NCBI RefSeq assembly: GCF_000829825.1
Contig: NZ_JXSL01000030.1
Location: 689,501 to 753,500 of the forward strand
Reading direction: 5' to 3'
DNA: 64,000 nt
DNA from: Paramagnetospirillum magnetotacticum MS-1
GTDB lineage: Bacteria > Pseudomonadota > Alphaproteobacteria > Rhodospirillales > Magnetospirillaceae
Shown here: one piece after another, positions 34,870 through 44,165 of the stretch
Numbering within the stretch: position 1 is the stretch's first letter
Layout of the letters: each line of letters begins with the position of its first letter
The notes under the pieces: generated by a model
Databases searched by the model: none
What the model was told of the DNA's origin: nothing
The model's input: only the letters and a program-made list of their open reading frames with translations
Made by a program: the position numbers and the translations under genes

Positions 34870-36051
34870 ATGACCCAGCCCGCGACCCTTTCCCCCCGCC
34901 GTTTCCTCCTCACTCTCCTGGGTGGGGTGATGGTGGTGCTGGGCCTGGGCGCTCTGTTCAACTTCGCCGTCGATCCCTATGCCAGCTTCCGCTGGAGCGA
35001 CATCAAGGGGCTCAACGACCAGAAGACGCTCCGCCGCGACGGCGGGCGGGTGAACAAGGCACTGATCCTGGGCCACACCAAGTTCGACGTGCTGTTCTAC
35101 GGCACATCGCGGGGCGAGATGGGGCTGGACCCGCAATCACCGGCCTTGGGCGGCGCAAAGGCCTTCAACGCTTCGCTGTCCGACACCAACATCGCGGAGT
35201 TGTCCCGCGCGGCCCAATACGCCGCCCGCCACCAGTCGCCCAAGCTGGTGGTGGTGGCCCTCGACCTGATGATGTTCGGCGCCCGCACCGCCACCAGCGG
35301 CGATTTCGAGCGTTCGGGCTTCGCCGGGGCCTCGCCCTGGCCGGTCTATGCCCGCCGCCTGCTGTCCTTACAGGCCTTCGACGATTCCGGCTGGGTGCTG
35401 TTCAGTTCGGTCAAGGGACTGCGCCAATCCTTCGCCAAGGATGGCACCTACGATATCGGGGCGCGCAAGAAGAGCTTCGACCACCGCGCCGAAATGGACA
35501 GCGTGCTGCGCTCGCAACTGGTCTTTCCCGCCACGGCCAAGACCTATGGCGGATTCGCCTATGCGCCCGAGCGCATGGAGGACTTGAAACGCCTTCTGGC
35601 CGCCTTCGATAACGGAACCACGCGGGTGGTGCTGTTCATCAGCCCTATCCACGCCAAACTGCTGGAGGCCAAGGCCGCCGCCGGGCTGCTGCCCGCCTGG
35701 GAGCAGTGGAAGCGCGATCTTGCAACGACGGTGGCCACCACCAAGGCCGAGTTGTGGGATTTCAGCGGCTATAATCCCATCACCACCGAGGACATTTCCC
35801 GCAATCCCGAGATCCGCATGCGCTGGTACTGGGACGGGTCGCATTTCACCAAGGCGGCGGGCAATGCGATCCTGGAGCGGATCATCGCAGGCCTAGGCGA
35901 CGAATCCTTCGGCATCCGCCTGTCGCCCGACAATGTGGAAGCGGTGATCAACCGCATCCGGGCCGAGCGGACCCTCTATGCCCAAACCCACGCGGACGAG
36001 GTGGCCGAGGTCAAGGCCCTGGCCGAGCGCACCGGTATCAGCCGCCGGTGA
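34870..36051 (+). CDS. Membrane-anchored SGNH-like protein, partner of the MBOAT acyltransferase
   Basis: 393 aa. One N-terminal membrane helix ([20 protein letters not shown]) anchors a periplasmic domain. [10 protein letters not shown] near 77 fits the nucleophile block of SGNH/AlgJ-like proteins, and [14 protein letters not shown] near 320 fits the Asp-x-x-His block. In alginate- and cellulose-type systems such proteins take the acyl group from the MBOAT and place it on the polymer. It starts 1 bp after the MBOAT stop. The last 14 bp overlap the convergent moaA gene. Confidence 0.78.
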   Translation: MTQPATLSPRRFLLTLLGGVMVVLGLGALFNFAVDPYASFRWSDIKGLNDQKTLRRDGGRVNKALILGHTKFDVLFYGTSRGEMGLDPQSPALGGAKAFNASLSDTNIAELSRAAQYAARHQSPKLVVVALDLMMFGARTATSGDFERSGFAGASPWPVYARRLLSLQAFDDSGWVLFSSVKGLRQSFAKDGTYDIGARKKSFDHRAEMDSVLRSQLVFPATAKTYGGFAYAPERMEDLKRLLAAFDNGTTRVVLFISPIHAKLLEAKAAAGLLPAWEQWKRDLATTVATTKAELWDFSGYNPITTEDISRNPEIRMRWYWDGSHFTKAAGNAILERIIAGLGDESFGIRLSPDNVEAVINRIRAERTLYAQTHADEVAEVKALAERTGISRR

Positions 36052-37024
36052 CGCTCATATGCCGGCCCACGGCGGGGTGGGCGTCGCGGTCGATGATGAA
36101 GTCGTGGCCCTTGGGCTTTCTGGCGATGGCCTCGGCGATGGCCGCCTCCAGCAACTGGTCGCCCTCGCTGGCCCGCAAAGGCGTGCGCAGATCGGCGGCG
36201 TCCTCCTGGCCCAGACACATATACAGCGTGCCGGTGCAGGTCACCCGCACGCGGTTGCAGGTCTCGCAGAAATTATGGGTCATGGGGGTGATGAAGCCGA
36301 TCCGCCCCCCGGTCTCGGCCACCCTCACATAGCGGGCCGGGCCGCCGGTACGGTAATCGATATCGGACAGCGAAAAGCGCTGTTCCAGCCGTGAGCGCAC
36401 CAGGGAAAGGGGCAGGTACTGCTCGGTGCGGTCGGAGTGGATATCGCCCATGGGCATGGTCTCGATGAAGGTGAGGTCGAAGCCGTGGCTCCCGCACCAT
36501 TCCACCAGATGTTCGTGCTCGTCCTCGTTGCCGCCTTTCAGCGCCACGGTATTGATCTTGACCGCCAGACCGGCTGCCTTGGCGGCCATGATGCCTTCCA
36601 AGACCTGATCGAGCTTGCCCCAGCGGGTGATGGCCTCGAATTTGGCCGCGTCCAGACTGTCCAGCGAGACATTGAGCCGCCGCACACCCGCCGCCGCCAG
36701 ACCTTCGGCGTATTTGGCCAGTTGGGTGGCGTTGGTGGTCAGCGTCAGTTCGTCCAGATCCCCCGACTTGACCAGGCGGCCCAGATTGGTGATCAGGCTC
36801 ATGATATTGCGCCGGACCAGAGGCTCGCCACCGGTCAGACGCAACTTGCGCACGCCCTGGCGGACAAAGGCGCCGCACAGCCTCTCCAATTCCTCCAGCG
36901 ACAAGATGTCGGCCTTGGGCAGGAAATGCATGTCCTCGGCCATGCAATAGACGCAGCGCAGATCGCAGCGGTCGGTCACCGACACGCGCAGATAGCTGAC
37001 CTTGCGTCCAAACGGATCGATCAT
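36038..37024 (-). CDS. moaA: GTP 3',8-cyclase MoaA
   Basis: 328 aa from the ATG at 37024 (GGAGGATG upstream). Radical SAM motif CDLRCVYCM near 20-28, GGEPLVRRN near 68, C-terminal [4Fe-4S] cysteines [18 protein letters not shown] and the terminal Gly-Gly (SVTGG) needed for activity. It starts molybdenum cofactor synthesis, converting GTP to 3',8-cyclo-7,8-dihydro-GTP with MoaC. The window's molybdenum-dependent formate dehydrogenase needs this cofactor. It is divergent from the DUF2478-DUF364 gene across 115 bp. Confidence 0.95.
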   Translation of the reverse strand: MIDPFGRKVSYLRVSVTDRCDLRCVYCMAEDMHFLPKADILSLEELERLCGAFVRQGVRKLRLTGGEPLVRRNIMSLITNLGRLVKSGDLDELTLTTNATQLAKYAEGLAAAGVRRLNVSLDSLDAAKFEAITRWGKLDQVLEGIMAAKAAGLAVKINTVALKGGNEDEHEHLVEWCGSHGFDLTFIETMPMGDIHSDRTEQYLPLSLVRSRLEQRFSLSDIDYRTGGPARYVRVAETGGRIGFITPMTHNFCETCNRVRVTCTGTLYMCLGQEDAADLRTPLRASEGDQLLEAAIAEAIARKPKGHDFIIDRDAHPAVGRHMSVTGG

Positions 37025-37139
37025 GACGCATCCTCCATGCCCCTCGGCGGGGGCTTGCTGTAATGATATATATGCTGCACCGGCCAAAAACGAGTCTTGG
37101 CGTTGGTCAAGGCATTGGCAAAAGGTAGGAGAGAGTCCC

Positions 37140-38369
37140 ATGCCCCCCGCTCCGCAATCCTGCCCCCCGGCCATCGGCGCGGTGATCTATCCGCCGGGCA
37201 AGCCGCCCGAGGCCCTGCTGGCCCGGTTCGCCGCCCAATTGACCGAGCGCGGATTCCGGCTGGGCGGATTGCTGCAAGACACACTGCGCGATGCCTCGGG
37301 CCGCAAGACGAACATGACGGTGACCGAGATCGATACGGGCCGCAAATTGTCCATCGGCCAAAGCCTGGGCAAGGATGCCAAATCCTGCATCCTGGATTCC
37401 CAGGCCCTGGCCGAGGCCTCGGGCTCTGTGCGCCGCGCCATCGAGAGCCATGCCGACCTGCTGTTCATCAACAAATTCTCCAAATCCGAGATGGAGGGCG
37501 AGGGGCTGGCTGGCGACATGCTGGCCGCCGTGGCCGAGGGCGTGCCGGTGCTGACCGCCGTGCCCGGCGTGCTGATCGAGGAATGGACAGCGTTCACCGG
37601 CGGCCAGACCGAACTGATCGCGCCCAGCCTTGCCGCCCTGTGGCGCTGGTGGGGGCCCGAGCGGCTTTACGCCGATCTGGCCAACGGCGTCGAGGACGCC
37701 CCGGTCAAGCGGGTGGTGGTCGGCCTCAACTGGACCATGGTGGAGACCGAAACCGGCCTGGGTCTGGCCCAGACGCCGGAGCGCGGCACGCCGGGATGCA
37801 ACGCCGCCCCCGATGCGGGACGGCGGAGCGAGGCGGGTCTGAAGGCCCTGGCCGGACTGGTTCATTCCACCAATGCCTTCGATCAGGCCTTAGGGATGGC
37901 CGCCTGCAACGCCCATTACAACCGCTTTGATCTGGACCTTCCCGACGGCAACGGACTGGAAAGCTTTGGGGTCAAGGGCGGCGGCACCGTGGTGATCGGA
38001 GCCTTTCCCGGCATTGCCGAGCGTCTGCCGGGTGCCAAGGTCATCGACCGCAAGCCGGGTCCCGGCCAATACCCCGAGGCCGCGACCGAATGGCTGCTGC
38101 CCGCAGCCGAAGCGGTGATCATGACCGCCTCGACCCTGGCCAACCGCTCGGCGCCCCGCCTGCTGCGCCTGGCCCGTTTCGCCCGCGTCGCCATGGTGGG
38201 GCCGGGCGCACCGCTCACCGACCGCCTGACCAGCTATGGAATCGAGGTCAGTTCCGGCCTGATCGCCACCGACCCCGACGGCATGGCCCGCGCCGTGACC
38301 GAGGGCGGCGGGGCTAAGGATCTGAAGCGCCATGGCCGCCAAGCCACCATCCGGCGTGCCGCGCCATGA
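37140..38369 (+). CDS. DUF2478-DUF364 fusion protein, probably molybdenum/metal related
   Basis: 409 aa from the ATG at 37140 (GGTAGGAGAGAG upstream). Residues 1-165 match DUF2478 ([45 protein letters not shown]), a P-loop-like family often near molybdate and molybdopterin genes. The rest resembles DUF4213/DUF364, a putative heavy-metal-chelation domain ([34 protein letters not shown]). The gene is divergent from moaA, consistent with a role in Mo handling. Fusion of these domains is uncommon in my knowledge. Reaction unknown. Confidence 0.8.
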   Translation: MPPAPQSCPPAIGAVIYPPGKPPEALLARFAAQLTERGFRLGGLLQDTLRDASGRKTNMTVTEIDTGRKLSIGQSLGKDAKSCILDSQALAEASGSVRRAIESHADLLFINKFSKSEMEGEGLAGDMLAAVAEGVPVLTAVPGVLIEEWTAFTGGQTELIAPSLAALWRWWGPERLYADLANGVEDAPVKRVVVGLNWTMVETETGLGLAQTPERGTPGCNAAPDAGRRSEAGLKALAGLVHSTNAFDQALGMAACNAHYNRFDLDLPDGNGLESFGVKGGGTVVIGAFPGIAERLPGAKVIDRKPGPGQYPEAATEWLLPAAEAVIMTASTLANRSAPRLLRLARFARVAMVGPGAPLTDRLTSYGIEVSSGLIATDPDGMARAVTEGGGAKDLKRHGRQATIRRAAP

Positions 38370-38469
38370 TCGCACTGTTCGAGATGGCGGATTCCTGATA
38401 CTTCGATCGCCACAACAAGCGGGCAGAGAGCGATTGCGGATTTCCTGGTCACTGGGGGCTTGGCGGCCG

Positions 38470-39165
38470 ATGATGCGGCAGATGGAGGATGCCTCGACGG
38501 TGGCCATCACCATCGACGACGCCCCCATGCCCGACACCACGCCAGCGATGCTCGACCTGCTGGACCGTTTCGGGGCCAAGGCCACCTTCTTCATGAGCGG
38601 CTGCCGCGCGGAGAGCGCCGAAGACGTGATCGCCGAGACGGTGAAGCGTGGCCACGCAATCTATGCCCATGGCTGGGACCATGTGCGCCTCGACCGCGAG
38701 CCCACGTCGCGCCTGCGGGGCGACATGGAGCGCTGCGAGGCGCTGCTGGCCCGCCACCGCCCGACGCCTGAACCCTATCTGGTGCGTCTGCCCTATAACG
38801 GCGGGCGGCGCTCGGCCCGCATTCACCGGGCACTGGCCCAGTGGCGCCCCGGCTGCGCCCTGGTCCACTGGGGCCCCAGCACTGAGGATCACATGACCTC
38901 GACCCGCTGCACCTGTGCCGATGATGTGGAGGTCGAGTGCCGCAAGGATGTGGACCGCCTGCTGGCCGATCCCCGGCTGCCCGGTGGCATCCTTTTGATG
39001 CACGACCAGCCCATCAACGAGCGCCCCGGGGCCGAGTTCAAACCCGCCGTCACCATCACCATGCTGCGGCTGCTGCTGGAAGGCCTGAGCGCCCAATCCT
39101 TGCGCTGCGTCACCTTGCCGCCGCCCCCGCCTCAGGCGTGGTGGCAACGCTTCATCCTGGTCTGA
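38470..39165 (+). CDS. Polysaccharide deacetylase family protein (NodB homology)
   Basis: 231 aa if it starts at the ATG 38470, shortly before the first beta strand; earlier in-frame codons reach back into the DUF2478 gene. NodB motifs: ITIDDAPMPD (metal Asp), HGWDH (HxxxH), RLPYNGGRR and a C-terminal LLMHDQP (Leu-His-Asp). It should remove N- or O-acyl groups from a glycan. No signal peptide is seen, so it may act in the cytoplasm on a lipid-linked or nucleotide-linked precursor. The glycosyltransferase gene begins 14 bp downstream. Confidence 0.8.
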   Translation: MMRQMEDASTVAITIDDAPMPDTTPAMLDLLDRFGAKATFFMSGCRAESAEDVIAETVKRGHAIYAHGWDHVRLDREPTSRLRGDMERCEALLARHRPTPEPYLVRLPYNGGRRSARIHRALAQWRPGCALVHWGPSTEDHMTSTRCTCADDVEVECRKDVDRLLADPRLPGGILLMHDQPINERPGAEFKPAVTITMLRLLLEGLSAQSLRCVTLPPPPPQAWWQRFILV

Positions 39166-39179
39166 GAGAGGGATCATCC

Positions 39180-40331
39180 TTGCGCATTCTCCACACCATT
39201 CCGGGACGCAATTGGGGCGGCATGGAGCATCGCACCCTGGAACAGGTGCGCTGGCTGAAATCCCACGGCCACGACGTCTGGCTGGCCTCGCCCCAAGACG
39301 GCGAGTCCTATAAGCGCGCCCAGGCCGCCGGGATGCCGGTGGTGGATTTCGACTTCGACCGCCCGTGGAAGCCCGCCACGGTGCGAAGCTTCCGCAAGCT
39401 GCTCATCGAAAAGAGTGTCGAGGTGGTTGACACCCATGTCACCCGCGACGCCAAGACCGCCTGCGCCTGCCTGGATCTGGTGGCCGTGGTGCGGTCGCGC
39501 CATGTCAACCAGCCCTTGAAGGGCGGCGCCATCCGCCGCCTGCAATGGCGCATGGGCGCCGACCACATCATCACCGTGGCCGAATGCACGCGGAGCCAAT
39601 TGCTGGGCGTCGGCCTTGCCGATGCCAAACGCTCGGTCTCCATCGGCGGCTGGGCGGACGAGCGCTTCTTCGACCTGCCCGACCCTGTCGCCACCCGCGC
39701 CAGACTGCGCGCGGAATTGAATATCCCCGCCGAAGCCTATGCCTGGGTCTGCGTCGGCATGATCCGCCCCGACAAGGGCCAGGACCATCTGCTGGCAGCG
39801 TTAGCCCTGCTCAAAGCCAGAGGCCTGTCACCCATGTTGACGATCGTCGGCTCGGCCACCAGCGAATGCGCCGATTACGAGCGCGGTCTACACGCGCAGT
39901 TGAGCGCCGCAGGGCTTGCCGGGCAGGTGGTCTTTACCGGCTATCGCGAGGACGTGTCGGAACTGATGCAGATGGGCGACGCGGTGGTGATTCCCTCCCT
40001 GACCGAGGCCCAGCCCCGCGTCGCCGTCCAGGCCTTCGCCGTGGGCAAGCCGGTGGTGGCCAGTGCGGTGGGCGGCGTGCCGGAAATCGTCTTCGACGGC
40101 GAAACCGGCCTTCTGGTTCCCGCCGCCGATCCCGCCCGCCTGGCCGAAGCCATGGCCCGAATCATGACCGATCATGACGCTACGGCCCGCATGGCCGCCA
40201 ATGCCCGGCAGATGGCGGAAAAGGACATGCGCTTCGACAATCGCATGAACCAGACCCTGGAGGTCTACCGCACCGCCCAGGCCCATGCCCGCAAACGTTT
40301 CCTGCCCAAGTTCAGGGGAGTCGGCGCATGA
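39180..40331 (+). CDS. Glycosyltransferase family 4 protein
   Basis: 383 aa from a TTG at 39180 (GAGAGAGGG 7-15 bases upstream). The N-terminal domain starts RILHTIPGRNWGGMEHRTLE; the C-terminal GT-B half has VCVGMIRPDKGQDHLLAAL and the EX7E-type donor site in SLTEAQPRVAVQAFAVGKPV with GVPEIV. It transfers a sugar from a nucleotide donor to a membrane-linked glycan. It overlaps the following GT2 gene by 4 bp. Specificity unknown. Confidence 0.88.
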   Translation: MRILHTIPGRNWGGMEHRTLEQVRWLKSHGHDVWLASPQDGESYKRAQAAGMPVVDFDFDRPWKPATVRSFRKLLIEKSVEVVDTHVTRDAKTACACLDLVAVVRSRHVNQPLKGGAIRRLQWRMGADHIITVAECTRSQLLGVGLADAKRSVSIGGWADERFFDLPDPVATRARLRAELNIPAEAYAWVCVGMIRPDKGQDHLLAALALLKARGLSPMLTIVGSATSECADYERGLHAQLSAAGLAGQVVFTGYREDVSELMQMGDAVVIPSLTEAQPRVAVQAFAVGKPVVASAVGGVPEIVFDGETGLLVPAADPARLAEAMARIMTDHDATARMAANARQMAEKDMRFDNRMNQTLEVYRTAQAHARKRFLPKFRGVGA

Positions 40332-41083
40332 CCTCCCTTTCGGCTCTTGTCGTTGTCTGCAACGAGGAAAAGCGCCTGCCTGCCTGTCTGGAAAAGCTCT
40401 CCTTCGCCGACAAGGTGGTGGTGGTCCTCGACAAGTGCACCGACAGCACCAAGGACATCGCCCTGGCCTTCGGAGCCCAGATCGTCGAGGGGCGCTGGGA
40501 TCTGGAAGGCGATCGCCGCAATACCGGCATTGCCGCCTGCGACACCGAATGGGTGCTGGAGGTGGACGCCGACGAGCATGTGCCGCCCGCCCTGGCCGAG
40601 GAAATCCGCCGCACCATCGCCACCACCCCCTTCGACTGGCACGAGATCTTGGTGGACAATTACATCGGCGAGCGGCTGGTGCGCCACGGCTGGGGGGCAA
40701 GCTACGGCAAGGCCGCCTATCCCGGCCTGTTCCGCAAATCCGCCAAGACCTGGGGCCGCGACCGCGTCCATCCCTCGCTGGTCTGGCGGGGCCAAAAAGG
40801 CCCCATGCTGCAAAACCGGCTGAACCATTACGTGGACAAGAATATTTCGGACATGATCCGGCGCCTGGACTCCTATAGCAGCGCCAAGGCCCGCGACCTG
40901 CGCGACCGGGGCGAGACCTGGGGCTCCACCGCCTCCAATATCCGCCGCCTGGTCTCACGCTTCTTCAAATGCTATGTGCGGCGCGGCGGCTGGCGGGAAG
41001 GCGGCTACGGCCTGATCATCGCCATCTGCGCCGGGCTTTATCCCCTGCTGTCCCACTTCAAGGCGAAATACGAGAAGGAATAG
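40328..41083 (+). CDS. Glycosyltransferase family 2 protein (WaaE/KdtX-like)
   Basis: 251 aa GT-A fold: LSALVVVCNEEKRLPACLEK at the N-terminus, EGDRRNTGI, and EVDADEHVPP (DxD-like metal site) near 78. The HPSLVW and YSSAKARDL segments resemble WaaE-type lipopolysaccharide core beta-1,4-glucosyltransferases. Probably adds a hexose to LPS core or a capsule primer. The C-terminus has a hydrophobic stretch (GLIIAICAGLYPLL) for membrane association. An inverted repeat begins 7 bp after the stop. Confidence 0.85.
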   Translation: MTSLSALVVVCNEEKRLPACLEKLSFADKVVVVLDKCTDSTKDIALAFGAQIVEGRWDLEGDRRNTGIAACDTEWVLEVDADEHVPPALAEEIRRTIATTPFDWHEILVDNYIGERLVRHGWGASYGKAAYPGLFRKSAKTWGRDRVHPSLVWRGQKGPMLQNRLNHYVDKNISDMIRRLDSYSSAKARDLRDRGETWGSTASNIRRLVSRFFKCYVRRGGWREGGYGLIIAICAGLYPLLSHFKAKYEKE

Positions 41084-41089
41084 CGCCGC

Positions 41090-41118
41090 CGTCATTCACC
41101 GTGTTACGCTGAATGACG
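41090..41118. promoter_or_regulatory. Inverted repeat before the toxin-antitoxin pair (possible operator or terminator)
   Basis: CGTCATTCA (41090-41098) and TGAATGACG (41110-41118) are perfect 9-bp arms with an 11-base spacer, 20 bp before the antitoxin ATG. Ribbon-helix-helix antitoxins bind such palindromes to autoregulate. The CGTCAT/ATGACG ends also match the REP-like repeats of this genome, so a repeat origin or terminator role is possible. Confidence 0.5.
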
Positions 41119-41138
41119 CCGCATCCCAGGAGGCCGCC

Positions 41139-41420
41139 ATGACCGAACCCGCCGCCAAGACCCAGATTTCGCTGCGCGTCCCCGCCGATTTGGTGGAGGC
41201 CTTCGACGCCATCGCCAAAGGCATGGAGCGCGACCGGTCCTGGGTGATGCTGCGCGCTCTCAAGCAATATCTGGAGACCGAGGGCGCCGATGTCCTGCGC
41301 GAGCTCGAAGGCATCGCCGCCCTCGACCGCGGGGAAGGCGTGGACTTCGATCAGGTGATGGATGAGGCCGACGCCATCATTGCCGAAGCCATGGCACGCC
41401 AGACAAGGAAGGCTGGATGA
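41139..41420 (+). CDS. Ribbon-helix-helix antitoxin (ParD/CopG-like)
   Basis: 93 aa. The N-terminal beta strand and two helices (KTQISLRVPADLVEAFDAIA, SWVMLRALKQYLE) form a ribbon-helix-helix DNA-binding domain; the acidic C-terminus (DFDQVMDEADAIIAEAM) would wrap the toxin. CAGGAGG is 5 bases before the ATG. It overlaps the toxin gene by 4 bp. Antitoxins of this kind neutralise a ParE/RelE-fold toxin and repress their own operon. Confidence 0.85.
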   Translation: MTEPAAKTQISLRVPADLVEAFDAIAKGMERDRSWVMLRALKQYLETEGADVLRELEGIAALDRGEGVDFDQVMDEADAIIAEAMARQTRKAG

Positions 41421-41704
41421 CCTCTCGCCGCCTTGCGATTCTATCGCCGGAAGCCAGCGCCTGGTATCTCGCCGAAATCGCCTACCTAGCCGAACGCAAC
41501 GCTCTGGCGGCTGAAAAAGTGGCAAGGCGCATCCGCGCCGCCCGGAAAACCCTGGCCGAACACCCCAATATCGGGCCACCGGGCCTCATTCCCGGCACCC
41601 GGCGGATGGTGGTCGGCTCCTATGTCCTGACCGTCCGCCTCAAGGGCGGAGCGCCGGAAATCATCGATATCCGCCACGGACGCCAAGCGGACGGAAAGGA
41701 ATAG
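41417..41704 (+). CDS. ParE/RelE-fold toxin
   Basis: 95 aa. The pattern AWYLAEIAYLAERNALAAEKVARRI with LAEHPNIGPPG and a closing GSYVLTVRLKGGAPEIIDIRHGRQ is that of the RelE/ParE superfamily. ParE members inhibit gyrase and RelE members cut mRNA; the sequence alone does not decide, though a CopG-type antitoxin favours ParE. It ends 5 bp before a glycosyltransferase gene, so the module has been inserted neatly within the glycan locus. Confidence 0.83.
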   Translation: MTSRRLAILSPEASAWYLAEIAYLAERNALAAEKVARRIRAARKTLAEHPNIGPPGLIPGTRRMVVGSYVLTVRLKGGAPEIIDIRHGRQADGKE

Positions 41705-41709
41705 CGCCC

Positions 41710-42777
41710 ATGGCCCGCATCGTCATGACCGACGACGGCATTGTCTTCGACGGCGCCACCTTGGAGGAGCGGCCCTTAGGGGGAGCCGAGACCTCGTTCA
41801 TCGAGATGGCCAACGCGCTGGCGGCACGCGGGCACGAGGTGCTGGTCTGCAACAAATGCGAGGCCGAACGGGTCCATAAGGGCGTCACCTGGAGGCCGCT
41901 TTCCCAGGGCGTGCCCGAGAGTGCCGATCTGTACATCCCCAATCGGGGCGACAGGCTGATCCGCCTGTGCCCCAATGCCAGGCGCACCATCTTCTGGATT
42001 CACAATCCAGCCGGCTATCTCTTGAAGTGGCGCTATCAGTGGAAGCTGGCGCTTCGCCGCCCGGTCATCGTCTTTTCCGGGGCCAGCCACGCCTCCACCT
42101 ATCCCGCTTGGGGTTTCGCGGGCGGGCGGGAAACCGTGCCTTACGGCCTCACCGACCTGTTCTGCCACGCAAACCCGCGCGACCAAGCGCCGCCGCCCCG
42201 CGTGGTCTTCACCTCCAATCCCATGCGCGGCCTCGACTGGCTGCTCGACATCTGGGAACGGCGCATCCGTCCCGCCGTGCCCAATGCCGAACTGCACGTC
42301 TTCGCTGGAACCGCCACCTATGGCGCGGCGGGCGCGGCCAAGGCGGGCCGCATGGGCGTGGTTCTGGACAAGGCCGCCGCCATGTCCGATAGGGGCGTGG
42401 TGCTGCGCGGCCCCGTCCCCAAGACCCAATTGGTGGACGAACTGGCTGCCGCCCGCGCCCTGCTCTATCGCGGTGATATCGGCGAGACCTTCTGCTCGGC
42501 GGTGGCCGAGGCCCAGGCCATGGGCGTGCCCGCCGTGCTGGGCGACATCGCCTGCATGAACGAGCGGGTGATCGAGGGTGAAACCGGCCATTGCCTCAAA
42601 GGCGACGATGCCTTCGCCGAAGCGGGGATCCGCATCCTCACCGACGATTCCCTGTGGCGGCGGATGCATCTGGCCTGTCTGGAGAAACAGCGCTCCTGGC
42701 GCTGGGATCAGGCGGCGGCCGAATTCGAACGCATCGGCGATTTGGCCTCGTCATCGCCGGTCAGCGCCACGCAATAG
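41710..42777 (+). CDS. Glycosyltransferase family 4 protein
   Basis: 355 aa. N-terminal LGGAETSFIEMANALAARGH is the acceptor-side loop of GT4 enzymes; TIFWIHNPAGYLLKWRYQW follows. The C-terminal half has VVFTSNPMRGLDWLLDIWER and a donor site GDIGETFCSAVAEAQAMGVP with conserved Glu residues. The last 70 bp overlap the 3' end of the convergent O-antigen ligase gene. Substrate unknown. Confidence 0.85.
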   Translation: MARIVMTDDGIVFDGATLEERPLGGAETSFIEMANALAARGHEVLVCNKCEAERVHKGVTWRPLSQGVPESADLYIPNRGDRLIRLCPNARRTIFWIHNPAGYLLKWRYQWKLALRRPVIVFSGASHASTYPAWGFAGGRETVPYGLTDLFCHANPRDQAPPPRVVFTSNPMRGLDWLLDIWERRIRPAVPNAELHVFAGTATYGAAGAAKAGRMGVVLDKAAAMSDRGVVLRGPVPKTQLVDELAAARALLYRGDIGETFCSAVAEAQAMGVPAVLGDIACMNERVIEGETGHCLKGDDAFAEAGIRILTDDSLWRRMHLACLEKQRSWRWDQAAAEFERIGDLASSSPVSATQ

Positions 42778-44018
42778 ACGGCGAACAGCCACTGGCAGGC
42801 CAGCCACCAGGCCTGCCAGGCGCCAAAGCTCGACGCTCCCACCACCAGCGCTCCCGCCAGCATGGCCAACCCGGCCGGGCCGCTGCGGGCCGAGCGCGAC
42901 AACCTCATGACCAGAACCAGCGCTCCGGCCAGCATGATCAGCGCGCCCACGCCGCCGATCTCAACCCAGACCTGCAGGAACAGATTGTGGGGATGCAGCG
43001 GCAGGGCCAGGCCCTCCACATCCATGACCACGTCGCCGCCCCAGGCCGGAAGCTTGAGATAGGAATTGCCCCCCGGCAATTCCCGCGAACCGTCCAGCCC
43101 CCAGCCGAGGACGGGACGCTCGGCGATCCGCTCGGAGGTGAACTTCCAGATGGCGAAACGGTGAAACATGGAATTGGGCAGGAAGCGGGTCTTGGCCGCC
43201 AGTTCGAACAGCGGCGGCATATTTGCGATGACCACCGGCGTCACCAGAAAACCTGCCGCCAGCACCACGGCCAGGATGGCCGCCACCGGCTTGCGCCGCC
43301 ACGAAGCCACCGCCAGGACAAGCCCCGCCAGGGCGAAGGCCACCAACCCGGTATTGCTGCCCACCACCACGCCACACCCAACCAGGGCCAGGGGCAGCAG
43401 GACCACAGCCGCCCAATTCCTCTGCCGCCAGTACCAGACCAACAGCGGCGCCAGCAGGATGCCGAAGATGGAAATGCCGATCTTGAAATGGCTCATGACG
43501 TGGAATTTGGACGGAGGCTGCCCCCGAAGACGCATGACGAAGTCATCCACGGCTCCCCTGCTCAGCAGATCTGCCAGGATCACGGCGAAAAAGACCACCA
43601 TGGCCGCCGTAAGACCCCATGCGACCCAGCGGCGACCCGCCGCGTTAAGGTGCGAAGCCGCCGCCAGGGAAATGATCCCGGCCCCGATCAGGGCGGCGAT
43701 CTGTCCGGCGCGCGGCAGGGCCAGCCCCGGCGTTACTTCCCACCACCGGCTGAGTCCGCCCCAGACGATGAAGACCATGAAGGCGATGGCGATGCCGCGT
43801 CCCAGGGGCCAAGAGAACGTCCCGCTGCGCAACAGGCTCCACAAACCGGCCACGGCCACGATGATCAGCAGAACCACGGTCCCGCGATTGACATAGGCCA
43901 GCAGCGGAATCATGGCCAAGGCGATTCCGAACAGAATGAAGGCCATGAAGCCCTGGGTTCCGCCCTTCAAGGCGGACCAGCACTCAGCCATCATCGTCGA
44001 AACCCCAGCCCTGACCAT
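42708..44018 (-). CDS. O-antigen ligase / polymerase (WaaL/Wzy_C family)
   Basis: 436 aa with about eleven membrane helices. The large periplasmic loop contains the family motif LPLHPHNLFLQVWVEIG near 335 with the essential His, and RFAIWKFTSERIAERPVLGWG upstream with conserved Arg. It joins O-antigen to lipid A-core, or polymerises repeat units, at the outer face of the inner membrane. Start at 44018 or a second ATG at 43994. Its 3' end lies 70 bp inside the convergent glycosyltransferase gene. Confidence 0.85.
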   Translation of the reverse strand: MVRAGVSTMMAECWSALKGGTQGFMAFILFGIALAMIPLLAYVNRGTVVLLIIVAVAGLWSLLRSGTFSWPLGRGIAIAFMVFIVWGGLSRWWEVTPGLALPRAGQIAALIGAGIISLAAASHLNAAGRRWVAWGLTAAMVVFFAVILADLLSRGAVDDFVMRLRGQPPSKFHVMSHFKIGISIFGILLAPLLVWYWRQRNWAAVVLLPLALVGCGVVVGSNTGLVAFALAGLVLAVASWRRKPVAAILAVVLAAGFLVTPVVIANMPPLFELAAKTRFLPNSMFHRFAIWKFTSERIAERPVLGWGLDGSRELPGGNSYLKLPAWGGDVVMDVEGLALPLHPHNLFLQVWVEIGGVGALIMLAGALVLVMRLSRSARSGPAGLAMLAGALVVGASSFGAWQAWWLACQWLFAVYCVALTGDDEAKSPMRSNSAAA

Positions 44019-44165
44019 CGCGCCGATTTTCCCCGCGTCTTAAAGAGAGGTTGGCTAACACATAATGCCCAAAGCGTCCAGCAACGCCCCCGGCCAGACA
44101 ACAAGGATGAAATCATCCCTGTTCCGATCTAGGATACGGCCCCGCCCAAGGCTGCGCGAATCCGG

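Noticed and set aside
37063-37074. ATGATATATATG between moaA and the DUF2478 gene, considered as a ModE site or a moco riboswitch
   Set aside because: It lacks the two spaced half-sites of a Mop box, and the moaA leader is too short and unstructured for a moco-type RNA.
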